Positions 19,149 to 28,977 of a stretch of DNA of 64,000 nt are shown here, piece after piece. Below the pieces are notes generated by a model. The model was given only the letters and a program-made list of their open reading frames with translations. It was not told where the DNA came from and searched no databases. The translations under genes and the position numbers were made by a program. Source of the stretch: Streptomyces sp. NBS 14/10 (GTDB lineage Bacteria > Actinomycetota > Actinomycetes > Streptomycetales > Streptomycetaceae); assembly GCF_002224125.1 (NCBI RefSeq), contig NZ_NCSM01000054.1, positions 91,015 through 155,014 on the forward strand. Direction: 5' to 3'. Positions within the stretch are counted from its first letter, which is position 1. The number at the start of each line of letters is the position of its first letter.

Positions 19149-19733
19149 TCAGACGACCGGCTTGCCCGAGAGCTCCACGCCCGCCGCGCGAAGCTCCTCC
19201 AGGGCCCGCTCCGTCGTCGCCTCGGCGACCCCGGCGGTCAGATCCAGCAGGACGTGCGTCGCGAAGCCCTCGCGGCGCGCGTCCAGGGCCGTGGCCCGGA
19301 CACAGTGGTCGGTGGCGATGCCGACCACGTCCACCTCGGTCACCCCGCGCTCGCGCAGCCACCGCGCCAGCGGCAGCCCGTTCTCGTTGGCCCCCTCGAA
19401 ACCGCTGTACGCCGCCTCATACGCGCCCTTGTCGAAGACCGCGTCGATGGCGCCGGAGGCGACGGCGGGGGCGAAGTTCGGGTGGAAGCCGCTGCCCTCG
19501 GTGCCCGCCACGCAGTGCGGCGGCCAGGTGCGCTCGTAATCCGGGTGGTCCGAGAAGTGGTCCCCGGGGTCGATGTGGTGGTCGCGGGTGGCGACGACAT
19601 GGCGGTAACCGGGCGTCGCCTCCCCGATCAGATCGGTGATGGCGGCGGCGACATCCGCGCCGCCCTGGACCGCGAGGCTGCCGCCCTCGCAGAAGTCGTT
19701 CTGGACGTCGACGACGATCAGTGCCCGGTGCAT
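19149..19733 (-). CDS. pncA: nicotinamidase, isochorismatase fold
   Basis: 194 aa. Catalytic Asp9 in VVDVQNDF, the metal-binding cluster in TRDHHIDPGDHFS, the catalytic Lys in FDKGAYEAAYSGFEG and nucleophile Cys in GIATDHCVRATALDA are all present. Converts nicotinamide to nicotinate for NAD salvage. The neighbouring pncB gene (20203-21537, same strand) encodes the next step, so the two form a salvage pair, although 469 bases separate them. Confidence 0.93.
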   Translation of the reverse strand: MHRALIVVDVQNDFCEGGSLAVQGGADVAAAITDLIGEATPGYRHVVATRDHHIDPGDHFSDHPDYERTWPPHCVAGTEGSGFHPNFAPAVASGAIDAVFDKGAYEAAYSGFEGANENGLPLARWLRERGVTEVDVVGIATDHCVRATALDARREGFATHVLLDLTAGVAEATTERALEELRAAGVELSGKPVV

Positions 19734-20202
19734 GGCGTGCGCCTTCCGGCTGGGATCAGTGTGCTGGTGATCTACTGACTGTGGCGGATGTCACCGAGGG
19801 TAGACACTCGGCCAGGGTTGCGGGAGTGGGCCGGGGCCGGACGCCGGACTGGCGGAATCGCGCTCCGGCACGATACGGCGGCCGGGCGCGAGGCCGGGCG
19901 CACGCGCCGCATCGGCCGGTGCGCACGCCGTCTCGGCGCGCCGCGTTGCGCCCTGATGTGCGCCCTAACCATGCGCCGCACTCATGCGTCGTGCGCGGCA
20001 TCACGCCCCGCCGGCGGCGGTCCCACCGGCGGTCGTGCCGCGTACGGCTGCTCCGCGTACAGCCGCCCCGCGTACGGCCCTCGCACGTACGGCCACTCTA
20101 CGTAGCGCCGCTCCGGAAACATGGCTGCCCCGCGGGCGGCTGCCCCACGCATGGCCGCACGGGGCCAGGGGGTCCCAGGGGTCCCGGGCCCCGGTCTTGG
20201 GC
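19734..20202. other. 469-base spacer between pncA and pncB
   Basis: No convincing gene. The half nearer pncB holds GTACGG-type repeats at 20034-20105. A 46-codon minus-strand frame (20122 to 19982) crosses them, but its Tyr/Ala/Pro content simply reflects the repeat. Confidence 0.5.
20034..20105. repeat. degenerate CGCGTACGGC-type tandem repeat
   Basis: Five or six imperfect units with core GTACGGC or GTACAGC at spacing 15-18 bases. Non-coding as far as can be seen. Confidence 0.55.
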
Positions 20203-21537
20203 TCACCGCATCGCGTACTCCGTCGGGATGACCGGCTCGCCGCGCGAGAGCTGCGTCGCCGACAGCGGCAGCCCGGCCCGCGCCGTCACATGCCGCTCGC
20301 GCGCCGTGTCCAGCGGCTCGCGGGCCACGACCTCGCCGCCGCGCACCAGCTCGACCAGCAGCTGCCGGTCCTCCAGCCCCGGCGGGACCGCACCGCTGCC
20401 GACCACCTCGGCCTCGGCCACGCCGTCCTCGTCCAGCCGCCGGGCCGCCCACTTGCGGCCGCCGACCGAGATCTTGGAGCCCATGGACTTCTTCGCCACG
20501 GGGCGCAGCGGCGTCTCCGGGGCGTCGGAATCGGCCCGGGCGACCAGTTTGTAGACCATCGCACAAGTCGGGTGACCGCTGCCGGTGACCAGCTGGGTGC
20601 CGACCCCGTACGCGTCCACGGGCGCCGCCGCGAGCGAGGCGATGGCGTACTCGTCGAGGTCGCTGGTGACCACGATCTTGGTGTTCTTCGCGCCGAGCTC
20701 GTCGAGCTGGTGGCGCACCCGGTGGGCGAGCAGCAGCAGGTCCCCGGAGTCGATCCGTACCGCGCCCAGCTCGGTGCCCGCGACCTCGACGGCGGCGCGC
20801 ACCGCCGAGGCGACGTCGAAGGTGTCGACCAGGAGGGTGGTGGCGCTGCCGAGGGAGTCGACCTGCGCGGTGAAGGCGTCGCGCTCGGTGTCGTGCAGCA
20901 GGGTGAAGGCGTGTGCGCTGGTGCCCACGGTAGGGATGCCGTAGCGGAACCCGGCGGCCAGGTCCGAGGTGGAGGAGAAGCCTCCGACGTACGCGGCGCG
21001 GGCCGAGGCGACGGCGGACAGCTCGTGGGTGCGGCGGGCGCCCATCTCGATCAGCGGCCGGCCGCCGGCGGCGACGGACATCCGGGAGGCCGCGGCGGCG
21101 ACCGCGGAGTCGTGGTTGAGGATGGAGAGGATCACCGTCTCCAGCAGGACGGCCTCGCCGAAGCTGCCTTCGACGCGCATGATCGGCGAGCCGGGGAAGT
21201 AGACCTCGCCCTCCGGGTAGCCCCAGATGTCGCCGCGGAAGCGGTAGTCGGCGAGCCATGCCAGCGTGGGCTCGTCGACGATGTGCTGGTCGGCGAGGAA
21301 GTCCAGGACGCCGCTGTCGAAGCGGAAGTTCTCCACGGCGTCCAGCACCCGGCCGGTGCCCGCGACGACACCGTACCGCCGCCCCTCGGGGAGGCGGCGG
21401 GTGAAGACCTCGAAGACCGAGCGTCGGTCGGCGGTGCCGGCGTGCAGGGCGGCCTGCAGCATGGTCAGTTCGTACCGGTCGGTGAACAGCGCTGTCGAGG
21501 GCACGTCCACCGGCAGTCCGAGTTGAGCGGTGTTCAT
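20203..21537 (-). CDS. pncB: nicotinate phosphoribosyltransferase
   Basis: 444 aa. Opens with FTDRYELTMLQAALHAGTA, the type II PRTase signature of NAPRTases; further motifs are YRFRGDIWGYPEGE, SFGEAVLLET, the phosphate-binding AVRIDSGDLL near 265 and VVTSDLDEY. Joins nicotinate with PRPP to nicotinate mononucleotide in NAD salvage. Divergent from clpS, with start codons 83 bases apart. Confidence 0.94.
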   Translation of the reverse strand: MNTAQLGLPVDVPSTALFTDRYELTMLQAALHAGTADRRSVFEVFTRRLPEGRRYGVVAGTGRVLDAVENFRFDSGVLDFLADQHIVDEPTLAWLADYRFRGDIWGYPEGEVYFPGSPIMRVEGSFGEAVLLETVILSILNHDSAVAAAASRMSVAAGGRPLIEMGARRTHELSAVASARAAYVGGFSSTSDLAAGFRYGIPTVGTSAHAFTLLHDTERDAFTAQVDSLGSATTLLVDTFDVASAVRAAVEVAGTELGAVRIDSGDLLLLAHRVRHQLDELGAKNTKIVVTSDLDEYAIASLAAAPVDAYGVGTQLVTGSGHPTCAMVYKLVARADSDAPETPLRPVAKKSMGSKISVGGRKWAARRLDEDGVAEAEVVGSGAVPPGLEDRQLLVELVRGGEVVAREPLDTARERHVTARAGLPLSATQLSRGEPVIPTEYAMR

Positions 21538-21620
21538 AGACGATGATGCTACCCCCGATACTCGTCAAAGTGACGATTTCTGGGTGCCGGTTTATGCGAC
21601 GCGCCATGCCGGGTGGCAGC

Positions 21621-21932
21621 ATGGGGGTTGTGAGTGCGACACCGGTGGAGATCGAACGTCCCCAGTCCAGCGAGGCGCCCTCGGCGGTACCCGAGCCCGA
21701 TGTTCCCTGGGTCACCGTCGTGCACAACGACCCGGTCAATCTCATGAGCTATGTCACGTATGTCTTCCAGACGTACTTCGGCTATTCAAAGGACAAGGCG
21801 CACCGACTGATGCTGGACGTCCACCACAAGGGTCGCGCGGTCGTCTCGAGCGGCAGCCGCGAGGAGATGGAGCGCGACGTGCAGGCGATGCACGGGTACG
21901 GACTGTGGGCGACCCTCACGCAGGACCGCTGA
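21621..21932 (+). CDS. clpS: ClpS adaptor of the Clp protease
   Basis: 103 aa from ATG 21621 (GGGTGG 4 bases upstream; GTG 21630 possible). A flexible N-terminus is followed by the ClpS core: VPWVTVVHNDPVNLMSYV with the Asn-Asp pair that binds N-degron amino termini, YFGYSKDKAHRLMLDVHHKG, and MHGYGLWATL. Delivers N-end-rule substrates to ClpAP/ClpCP. Its TGA overlaps the ATG of the DUF2017 gene (TGATG), so the two are coupled, a conserved actinobacterial arrangement. Confidence 0.93.
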   Translation: MGVVSATPVEIERPQSSEAPSAVPEPDVPWVTVVHNDPVNLMSYVTYVFQTYFGYSKDKAHRLMLDVHHKGRAVVSSGSREEMERDVQAMHGYGLWATLTQDR

Positions 21933-22603
21933 TGGCGGGGCACTTCGAGCCGCTGCCCGGCGGCGGGGCCGTGGTGGCCCTGGATGACGTGGAGATCTCC
22001 ATCCTGCGCAGCCTGGCGGTTCAGCTGCTCGAGCTGATCGGTCCGGGTACGGAGCCGGTGGAGGGGCACGACCCGCTGGACGCGCTTTTCGCCGAAGGAC
22101 CCACCAAGCCGCCCGCGGACCCGGCGCTGGCCCGGCTCTTCCCGGACGCGTACGGCGGCCCCGGCCGGAAGCTGGGGGCCGACGAGGAGGCCACGGCGCA
22201 GGCCGCCTCGGCCGAGTTCCGCCGCTACACGGAGAACGACCTGCGGGCCCGTAAGCGCGAGGACGCGCTCGCGGTGGTGCGCGGTCTGGACGCCCTCGCG
22301 GGATCCGAAGCGGGATCGGGATCGGAAGCGGGATCGGGAGCCGATACGGGGGCAGAGGCTGAGGCCGAAGGTGCGGAGGCCGGGACGGGGGTCCTGGAGC
22401 TGTCGCCCGAGCAGTCCCGGCAGTGGCTCGGCGCGCTGAACGACCTGCGGCTGGCCATCGGCACCCGGCTGGAGGTCACCGACGAGGACGACGGCGGCGA
22501 GCTGCTGCGGCTGCCGGACGCGGATCCGCGTAAGCCCATGGTGATGGCGTACTTCTGGCTCGGCGGACTCCAGGAAACCCTCGTCGAAACCCTGATGCCC
22601 TGA
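21932..22603 (+). CDS. DUF2017 family protein coupled to clpS
   Basis: 223 aa. Matches the DUF2017 family found next to clpS in actinobacteria: VVALDDVEISILRSLAVQLLEL near 20, LARLFPDAYG near 70, EFRRYTENDLRARKREDAL near 105, and LSPEQSRQWLGALNDLRLAIGTRL near 160. Between them is a Gly/Ser/Glu/Ala insertion (GSEAGSG units, residues about 127-152). Function unknown; the coupling suggests a link to ClpS-dependent proteolysis. Confidence 0.88.
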   Translation: MAGHFEPLPGGGAVVALDDVEISILRSLAVQLLELIGPGTEPVEGHDPLDALFAEGPTKPPADPALARLFPDAYGGPGRKLGADEEATAQAASAEFRRYTENDLRARKREDALAVVRGLDALAGSEAGSGSEAGSGADTGAEAEAEGAEAGTGVLELSPEQSRQWLGALNDLRLAIGTRLEVTDEDDGGELLRLPDADPRKPMVMAYFWLGGLQETLVETLMP

Positions 22604-22801
22604 TCACTGAGTGTTCGTTTAGAGGATGCTCAAGTCCGGATAACGATCGCGTCACCTCGACCGAGCTTTTTGCCGGTTGAGGTGGCTTTTGTCCGCTTCT
22701 TCCTGTGGTGTGCCGCACATCTACCCGTGCTGATCTGCGTTGCGACCGTGGTAAATCTTCACGATCGCCAGCCCCCCCACTGCAAGAAGGGCGAAGAAAC
22801 C

Positions 22802-24259
22802 ATGACCTCAGCGCGGGTCGATCGACCTGGAGACGACGCCGTCGGCAATGCGGCCGTGGGCACCACTTCCGAAGAGGGCTACGAACGCGGCCTCGGCAGT
22901 CGCCAGGTCCAGATGATCGCCATCGGCGGCGCCATCGGCGTCGGGCTCTTCATGAAGGCCGGGGCGAACATCGCCAAGGCCGGGCCCAGCATCATCCTGA
23001 TGTACGCCCTGGCCGGCGTGGTCATCTTCTTCATCATGCGAGCGCTCGGCGAGCTGCTGCTCTACCGGCCGGTCACCGGCTCCTTCTCGGAGTACGCCCG
23101 GGAGTTCCTCGGCCCGTTCTTCGGCTATGTCACCGGCTGGACGTACTGGCTGATGTGGGTGGTCACCGGCATGGCCGAACTCACCGCGGCCGCCATCTAC
23201 ATCCACTTCTGGTTCCCCTCCATCCCCCAGTGGGTCAGCGCCCTGGTCTTCCTGGTGGTGCTGTTCGGGGTCAACCTGATCTCGGTGAAGATCTTCGGCG
23301 AGGTCGAGTTCTGGTTCTCGATGGTCAAGGTCACCGCGATCATCGGCATGATCGTGATCGGTCTCGGCGTGCTCACCCTCGGCTTCTCCGACGCCGGTGA
23401 CACCGCCTCCGTCTCCAACCTCTGGTCGCACCACGGCGTCTTCCCCAACGGCATCGGCGACAGCCTGATGACCCTGCAGGGCGTGATGTTCGCCTACCTG
23501 GCCGTCGAGCTGGTCGGCGTCACCGCCGGGGAGTCCGAGGACCCGGAGAAGACCCTGCCCAAGGCGATCAACACCCTGCCCTGGCGCATCCTCATCTTCT
23601 ATGTGGGCGCCCTGCTGGTGCTGCTCTCCGTCGTCAAGTGGACCGAGTTCTCGGCGGAGGACAGCCCCTTCGTCCACGCCTTCTCGGTGATTGGCATCCC
23701 CTTCGCCGCGGGCATCGTCAACTTCGTGGTGCTCACCGCGGCCCTGTCGTCCTGCAACTCCGGTATGTACTCCACCGGCCGGATGCTGCGCGACCTGGCC
23801 GCCAACGGTGAGGCCCCGGCCGTGCTGGGCAAGCTCAGCGCCCGTAAGACCCCGGCCATCGGCATCGCGCTGTCCGTCTTCTTCATGCTCATCGGCGTGG
23901 TCCTGAACTACCTGGTCCCGGAGAAGGCCTTCGAATACGTCACCTCGGTCGCCACCGCCGCGGGCATCTGGGCCTGGTCGATGATCCTGGTCAGCCACAT
24001 CCGCTACCGCGCCGCGCTGCGCGCCGGCCGGGTCCGGGCCTCGTCCTTCCCGGCCCCCGGCGGCGCGATCTTCAGCTGGGTCGCGCTGATCTTCCTGATC
24101 TTCGTCACCGGCCTGATCGCGTACGACAAGGACGCCCGGATCTCGCTGTACGTCGGCGCCGGCTGGGCCGTGTGCCTGGCCATCGGCTGGGCGGTCCTCA
24201 AGAGCCGCGGCCCGCGGGCGGCCGACGCGGCCCCGGAGCGGGAGTACGCCGCCAAGTAG
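22802..24259 (+). CDS. amino-acid permease, AAT family
   Basis: 485 aa with twelve hydrophobic segments. N-terminal RGLGSRQVQMIAIGGAIGVG is the family signature for substrate and sodium/proton binding; GESEDPEKTLPKAI near 240 is the conserved cytoplasmic loop. Closest in layout to GABA, asparagine or D-serine/alanine/glycine permeases (GabP/AnsP/CycA); substrate not assignable. ATG 22802 has GGGCGAAG about 6 bases upstream. A strong hairpin follows at 24284. Confidence 0.9.
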   Translation: MTSARVDRPGDDAVGNAAVGTTSEEGYERGLGSRQVQMIAIGGAIGVGLFMKAGANIAKAGPSIILMYALAGVVIFFIMRALGELLLYRPVTGSFSEYAREFLGPFFGYVTGWTYWLMWVVTGMAELTAAAIYIHFWFPSIPQWVSALVFLVVLFGVNLISVKIFGEVEFWFSMVKVTAIIGMIVIGLGVLTLGFSDAGDTASVSNLWSHHGVFPNGIGDSLMTLQGVMFAYLAVELVGVTAGESEDPEKTLPKAINTLPWRILIFYVGALLVLLSVVKWTEFSAEDSPFVHAFSVIGIPFAAGIVNFVVLTAALSSCNSGMYSTGRMLRDLAANGEAPAVLGKLSARKTPAIGIALSVFFMLIGVVLNYLVPEKAFEYVTSVATAAGIWAWSMILVSHIRYRAALRAGRVRASSFPAPGGAIFSWVALIFLIFVTGLIAYDKDARISLYVGAGWAVCLAIGWAVLKSRGPRAADAAPEREYAAK

Positions 24260-24283
24260 TAACGGCCACACCGTCTCGGTGGG

Positions 24284-24313
24284 CGGGCTCCGGATCTCAG
24301 GGTCCGGAGCCCG
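24284..24313 (+). terminator. hairpin terminator after the permease gene
   Basis: CGGGCTCCGGA pairs perfectly with TCCGGAGCCCG (11 bp, 8-base loop), followed by TCGCGTTTT. Confidence 0.8.
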
Positions 24314-24342
24314 TCGCGTTTTGCGCGTCTTATTCTTTGGCC

Positions 24343-24768
24343 ATGCTGACCATCACGCAGGCCCTCCATGACCAGATCGTCGCGCACGCCCGCGCCGACC
24401 ACCCCGACGAGGCGTGCGGCGTGATCGCCGGTCCGGCCGGCAGCGGCCGCCCCGAGCGGTTCATACCGATGCTCAACGCGGCCCGCTCGCCCACGTTCTA
24501 CGAGTTCGACTCGACCGACCTGCTCAAGCTCTACCGCGAGATGGACGACCGGGACGAGGAGCCCGTGGTCATCTACCACTCGCACACCGCCACCGAGGCA
24601 TATCCGTCCCGCACCGACATCTCGTACGCCAACGAGCCCGGCGCGCACTACGTCCTGGTCTCCACCGCCGAGTGCGGCAACGACGAGGGTCCGTTCCAGT
24701 TCCGGTCGTTCCGGATCGTGGACGGCGAGATCACCGAGGAAGAGGTCAAGGTCGTCGAGGCGTACTAG
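24343..24768 (+). CDS. mec: JAMM/M67 metallopeptidase, Mec-type (CysO-cysteine hydrolase)
   Basis: 141 aa. JAMM zinc site: Glu23 (PDEACG), His79-Ser-His81 (IYHSHT), Ser89 and Asp92 (PSRTD). In mycobacteria the homologue Mec+ cleaves cysteine from the carrier CysO after CysM has loaded it. The carrier and cysM genes lie 300 bases downstream on the same strand, which supports this role here. Starts after the permease terminator. Confidence 0.88.
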   Translation: MLTITQALHDQIVAHARADHPDEACGVIAGPAGSGRPERFIPMLNAARSPTFYEFDSTDLLKLYREMDDRDEEPVVIYHSHTATEAYPSRTDISYANEPGAHYVLVSTAECGNDEGPFQFRSFRIVDGEITEEEVKVVEAY

Positions 24769-24847
24769 ACAAGCCCCGTATCTCGCATGGCGGTCGCCAT
24801 CCGCCCGAATCGTGGGACGGCCCTCTGGGGGCGGGACGGGGAATCGA

Positions 24848-24853
24848 TACGAT
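24848..24853 (+). promoter_or_regulatory. putative -10 box giving a leaderless transcript for the leader peptide
   Basis: TACGAT fits the actinobacterial TANNNT -10 consensus and ends 6 bases before ATG 24860, so transcription could begin at the start codon itself. No good -35 box is visible. Inference. Confidence 0.35.
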
Positions 24854-24859
24854 GACTCC

Positions 24860-24973
24860 ATGGTTGTCGATGATGTGAGCGAGAAGACGCCGGGCATGCT
24901 GCTCGTGGCGCGCCTCCACGTCGACCTGTGCCGGCTCGCCAGCGCGATGTGTCCGCGCCGGGCCGCCGCCTGA
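24860..24973 (+). CDS. Cys-containing leader peptide of the cysO-cysM operon
   Basis: 37 codons from ATG 24860, or 25 from the internal ATG 24896. The C-terminal part LHVDLCRLASAMCPRRAAA matches the actinobacterial attenuation leader pattern (HVDL-x-R-x-AS-x-x-C) found before sulfur-metabolism genes, with two cysteine codons. Known in mycobacteria: short leaderless frames with Cys codons act as cysteine-responsive attenuators. Followed by a GC-rich hairpin (25022-25050) and then the carrier gene. Position and motif together make a regulatory leader likely. Confidence 0.75.
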   Translation: MVVDDVSEKTPGMLLVARLHVDLCRLASAMCPRRAAA

Positions 24974-25021
24974 CCGCCGCGGAGCCACGTACCTACGCCC
25001 GCGCGCTGCCGTGCGCACCGA

Positions 25022-25050
25022 CCCTCCCCCCGGACGCCGTCCGGGAGGGG
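25022..25050 (+). promoter_or_regulatory. candidate attenuator hairpin before the sulfur-carrier gene
   Basis: CCCTCCCCCCGGAC folds on GTCCGGGAGGGG with one mismatch, 49 bases after the leader-peptide stop and 35 bases before the carrier ATG. Fits a terminator or ribosome-site sequestering hairpin in a leader-peptide system. Confidence 0.55.
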
Positions 25051-25084
25051 CCCTGAATCCCCGCCCTCCGACAGGAGCCCACAC

Positions 25085-26313
<1,229 letters not shown>

Positions 26314-26624
26314 CCCGGGGGCCGGGGCATGGGCTCTGGGGTGAGCCGAGGGCCGGGGGCGTGGGGGGAGCCGAGGGCCGGGGCTCCGGGATGAGCCCGG
26401 GGCCGGGGCAGGGGGTGAGCCCGGGGTTTGGGACTGTGGGGGCGTGCGGACCGGACTGGGGCCGCCGGGGGCCGAGTTCCCGGCCGTCCTGGTGATTCCG
26501 CCCACAACGCGGGCCTGTAGAGGAGCGACCAGGGCTTTAGCGCTTTACGCTCGTGGGCACCGCATGACCCCCGCACCCGCCCATGGCCTTCGGCATGGGG
26601 ACCCCCCGAGGAGGTTCCTGCTTC
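26314..26624. other. G-rich repetitive spacer between cysM and the MBL gene
   Basis: 311 bases without a gene. The first 130 bases repeat units such as GAGCCGAGGGCCGGGGC and GAGCCCGGGGCCGGGGC, very rich in G runs on the plus strand. The remainder is ordinary and ends in the AGGAGG ribosome site of the MBL gene. Confidence 0.5.
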
Positions 26625-27377
26625 ATGAAGCTCACCGTCGTCGGATGCTCAGGGTCGTTCCCGTCCGCGGAATCGGCCTGCTCGAGCTACCTCGTAGAGG
26701 CCGACGGCTACCGGCTGCTGCTCGACATGGGCAATGGCGCCCTGGGCGAGCTGCAGCGCCACTGCGGTCTCTACGACCTCGACTCCGTATTTCTCTCCCA
26801 TCTGCACCCCGATCACTGCATCGACATGTGCGCGTACTTCGTCGCCCGCTACTACCGGCACGACGGCGGCCGCGCCGAGGCGATCCCCGTCTACGGCCCC
26901 GAGGGCACCGAGCGCCGGCTCGTCCGCGCCTACGAGGACGTGCCCGACGAGAAGTCCATGCAGGAGGTCTTCGACTTCCGCACGCTGACCCCGGGCACCT
27001 TCACCCTCGGCCCCTTCACGATCCGCACCGCCCGGGTCTGCCACCCCGTGGAGGCGTTCGGCTTCCGTATCGAGCACGAGGGGCGCTCACTGGTCTACTC
27101 CGGCGACACCGGCCCCTGTGAGGCGCTGGTGGATCTCGCCAGGGGCGCCGATCTGTTCCTGTGCGAGGCGGCGTTCACCCATGGCAAGGAAGACATCCCC
27201 GAGCTGCACCTCAACGGGCGGCAGGCGGGGGAGCACGCGCGCCGCGCCGGGGTCGGCACCCTGGTGCTGACGCATATCCCGCCGTGGACGGACCCCCAGA
27301 TCAACCAGCGGGACGCACAGGCGGTCTTCGGCGGGCCGGTGGAGCTGGCGAAGGCGGGCGCGGTCTACGAGATTTGA
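26625..27377 (+). CDS. MBL-fold metallohydrolase
   Basis: 250 aa from ATG 26625, with AGGAGG 9 bases upstream. Metal site HLHPDHCID (His59, His61, Asp63, His64), further ligands in VCHPVEAFG and YSGDTGPC, and LVLTHIPPWTD. Similar to the RNase Z/cAMP-phosphodiesterase-like branch, conserved downstream of cysM in Streptomyces. Substrate unknown. Shares a bidirectional terminator with nagE. Confidence 0.85.
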   Translation: MKLTVVGCSGSFPSAESACSSYLVEADGYRLLLDMGNGALGELQRHCGLYDLDSVFLSHLHPDHCIDMCAYFVARYYRHDGGRAEAIPVYGPEGTERRLVRAYEDVPDEKSMQEVFDFRTLTPGTFTLGPFTIRTARVCHPVEAFGFRIEHEGRSLVYSGDTGPCEALVDLARGADLFLCEAAFTHGKEDIPELHLNGRQAGEHARRAGVGTLVLTHIPPWTDPQINQRDAQAVFGGPVELAKAGAVYEI

Positions 27378-27423
27378 GCGCGATGACCGTCGTACGCGGC
27401 TGTCGTACATGACCGTCGTACGT

Positions 27424-27467
27424 GACGAGGCCCCCGGAACCGAAGGAGCGGTTCCGGGGGCCTCGTC
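27424..27467. terminator. bidirectional terminator between MBL and PTS genes
   Basis: Perfect 19-bp stem (27424-27442 with 27449-27467) and 6-base loop AAGGAG, between convergent genes. Confidence 0.88.
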
Positions 27468-27487
27468 GTTGCTCAGCCAATCTGCTT

Positions 27488-28738
27488 CTAGGCCTTGGTG
27501 AGGTCTTCGACCTCCTCCTCGGGCTCGCGGCCCGGGGTGGGAAGATTGAATTTGACGATCGCGAAGCGGAAGATCGCGTAGTAGATCACCGCGAAGGCCA
27601 GTCCGACCGGGATGATCAGCCAGGGTTTGGTGGCCTGTCCCCAGTTGAGCGCGAAGTCGATGAAGCCCGCGGAGAAGTTGAAGCCCGCGTGTACGCCCAG
27701 GGCCCAGGTGATCGCCATGGACGCGGCGGTCAGCAGCGCGTGGATCACATACAGCAGCGGCGCGATGAACATGAACGAGAACTCGATCGGCTCGGTCACC
27801 CCGGTGACGAACGAGGTCAGCGCCAGCGAGACCATCATGCCCAGCACGGCCTTGCGGCGCTCGGGGCGGGCGGTGTGGGCCATGGCCAGGGCGGCGGCCG
27901 GAAGGCCGAACATCATGATCGGGAAGAAGCCGGACATGAACATTCCGGCGGTCGGGTCGCCCGCCAGGAAGCGGTTGTAGTCGCCGTGTACGACCTGGCC
28001 GGCCGCGTTGGTGAAGTCGCCGAGCTGGAACCAGGCCACGGTGTTCACGAACTGGTGCATACCGATGGGGATCAGCGCGCGGTTCACGGCGCCGAAGAGC
28101 GCCGAGCCCGCGGAACCCAGGCCCGTCATCCACTCACCGAAGTTGCCGATGCCCTCGCCGATGGGCTCCCAGATCAGGCCGAAGAAGACGCCCACCGCGA
28201 TCCCCACGAAGGCCATGATGATCGGCACCAGCCGGCGGCCGTTGAAGAAGCCGAGCCAGTCCACCAGCCGGGTGCGGTGGAAGCGCTGCCACAGCACCGC
28301 GGTCAGCAGCCCCATGACGATGCCGCCGAGCACCCCGGGGTCGTTGAACTTGGCCGGGATGTCCTGGCCCTTCTGGATGACCGCGTCGGCGACCGGGAAC
28401 GCCTCCAGGACCTTGCTGTAGACCAGGAAGCCGACCACGGCGGCCAGCGCGGTGGAGCCGTCCGACTTCTTCGCGAACCCGATGGCCACACCCACGCAGA
28501 ACAGCAGCGGCAGGGCGCCGGTGAGCGCACCGCCGGCGTTGCTGAACACGGCGGCGACCTTGTCCCAGCCGAGGCCGTCGGCGCCAAAGACGTCCGGCTG
28601 GCCGAGTCGCACCATGATTCCGGCGGCGGGCAGGACCGCGATGGGCAGCTGCAGGCTGCGGCCGATCTTCTGCAGTCCCTGGAACAAACCGGCGCGCCGC
28701 TTTCTGGCGGGCGCGGCCGTAGCGGTGGCCGTACTCAT
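27488..28738 (-). CDS. nagE2: PTS EIIC permease, N-acetylglucosamine type
   Basis: 416 aa from ATG 28738 with AGGAGGAAT 6 bases upstream. EIIC of the glucose/GlcNAc family: LQLPIAVLPAAGIMVRLGQ near 30, NRALIPIGMHQFVNTVAWF near 215, GFFPIMMFGLPAAALAM near 270, and VTEPIEFSFMFIAPLLYVIH near 315. Transports and phosphorylates GlcNAc together with the separate EIIB (28978-29211) and general EI, HPr and EIIA encoded elsewhere. Divergent from EIIB, with DasR-like operators between them. Named by similarity and context to the S. coelicolor GlcNAc permease. Confidence 0.88.
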   Translation of the reverse strand: MSTATATAAPARKRRAGLFQGLQKIGRSLQLPIAVLPAAGIMVRLGQPDVFGADGLGWDKVAAVFSNAGGALTGALPLLFCVGVAIGFAKKSDGSTALAAVVGFLVYSKVLEAFPVADAVIQKGQDIPAKFNDPGVLGGIVMGLLTAVLWQRFHRTRLVDWLGFFNGRRLVPIIMAFVGIAVGVFFGLIWEPIGEGIGNFGEWMTGLGSAGSALFGAVNRALIPIGMHQFVNTVAWFQLGDFTNAAGQVVHGDYNRFLAGDPTAGMFMSGFFPIMMFGLPAAALAMAHTARPERRKAVLGMMVSLALTSFVTGVTEPIEFSFMFIAPLLYVIHALLTAASMAITWALGVHAGFNFSAGFIDFALNWGQATKPWLIIPVGLAFAVIYYAIFRFAIVKFNLPTPGREPEEEVEDLTKA

Positions 28739-28789
28739 CGGATTCCTCCTGGTGAGGCGGGCGCTCGGGGGAGAGGGGACGGCCCGCAT

Positions 28790-28816
28790 ATGGTCTACAC
28801 CACAGTGGTGTAGACC
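28790..28816. promoter_or_regulatory. DasR-like operator (double dre), nagE side
   Basis: GGTCTACACCAC and GTGGTGTAGACC form a perfect 12-bp inverted repeat around one base. Each half contains a TGGTCTACACCA-type dre element (consensus TGGTCTAGACCA). Lies 52 bases before the nagE start. DasR repression relieved by GlcN-6-P is known for nag genes. Confidence 0.85.
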
Positions 28817-28862
28817 TGTTTTTAACACGTAAGGGCCGGATAACGGAATCTATCGTTCCGCT

Positions 28863-28877
28863 ATGGTCTGAACCACT
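28863..28877. promoter_or_regulatory. DasR-like operator, EIIB side
   Basis: ATGGTCTGAACCACT matches the dre consensus except at the centre; about 100 bases before the EIIB start. Confidence 0.75.
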
Positions 28878-28977
28878 GGAGGGCGGGGTGTCGCGGTCGC
28901 GGCGGCGGACATGGCCGAGCGAACCAGGACTAAACGTGGTTAACGTATGAAAACCCACACGGACAACAGGAGTGGAC

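Noticed and set aside
19982..20122. 46-codon minus frame with YA/YV periodicity before pncB
   Set aside because: Composition comes from the GTACGG repeat; weak ribosome site and no conservation evidence.
28739..28977. Riboswitch between PTS genes
   Set aside because: The structure seen is explained by DasR-type palindromes; no conserved riboswitch core recognised.
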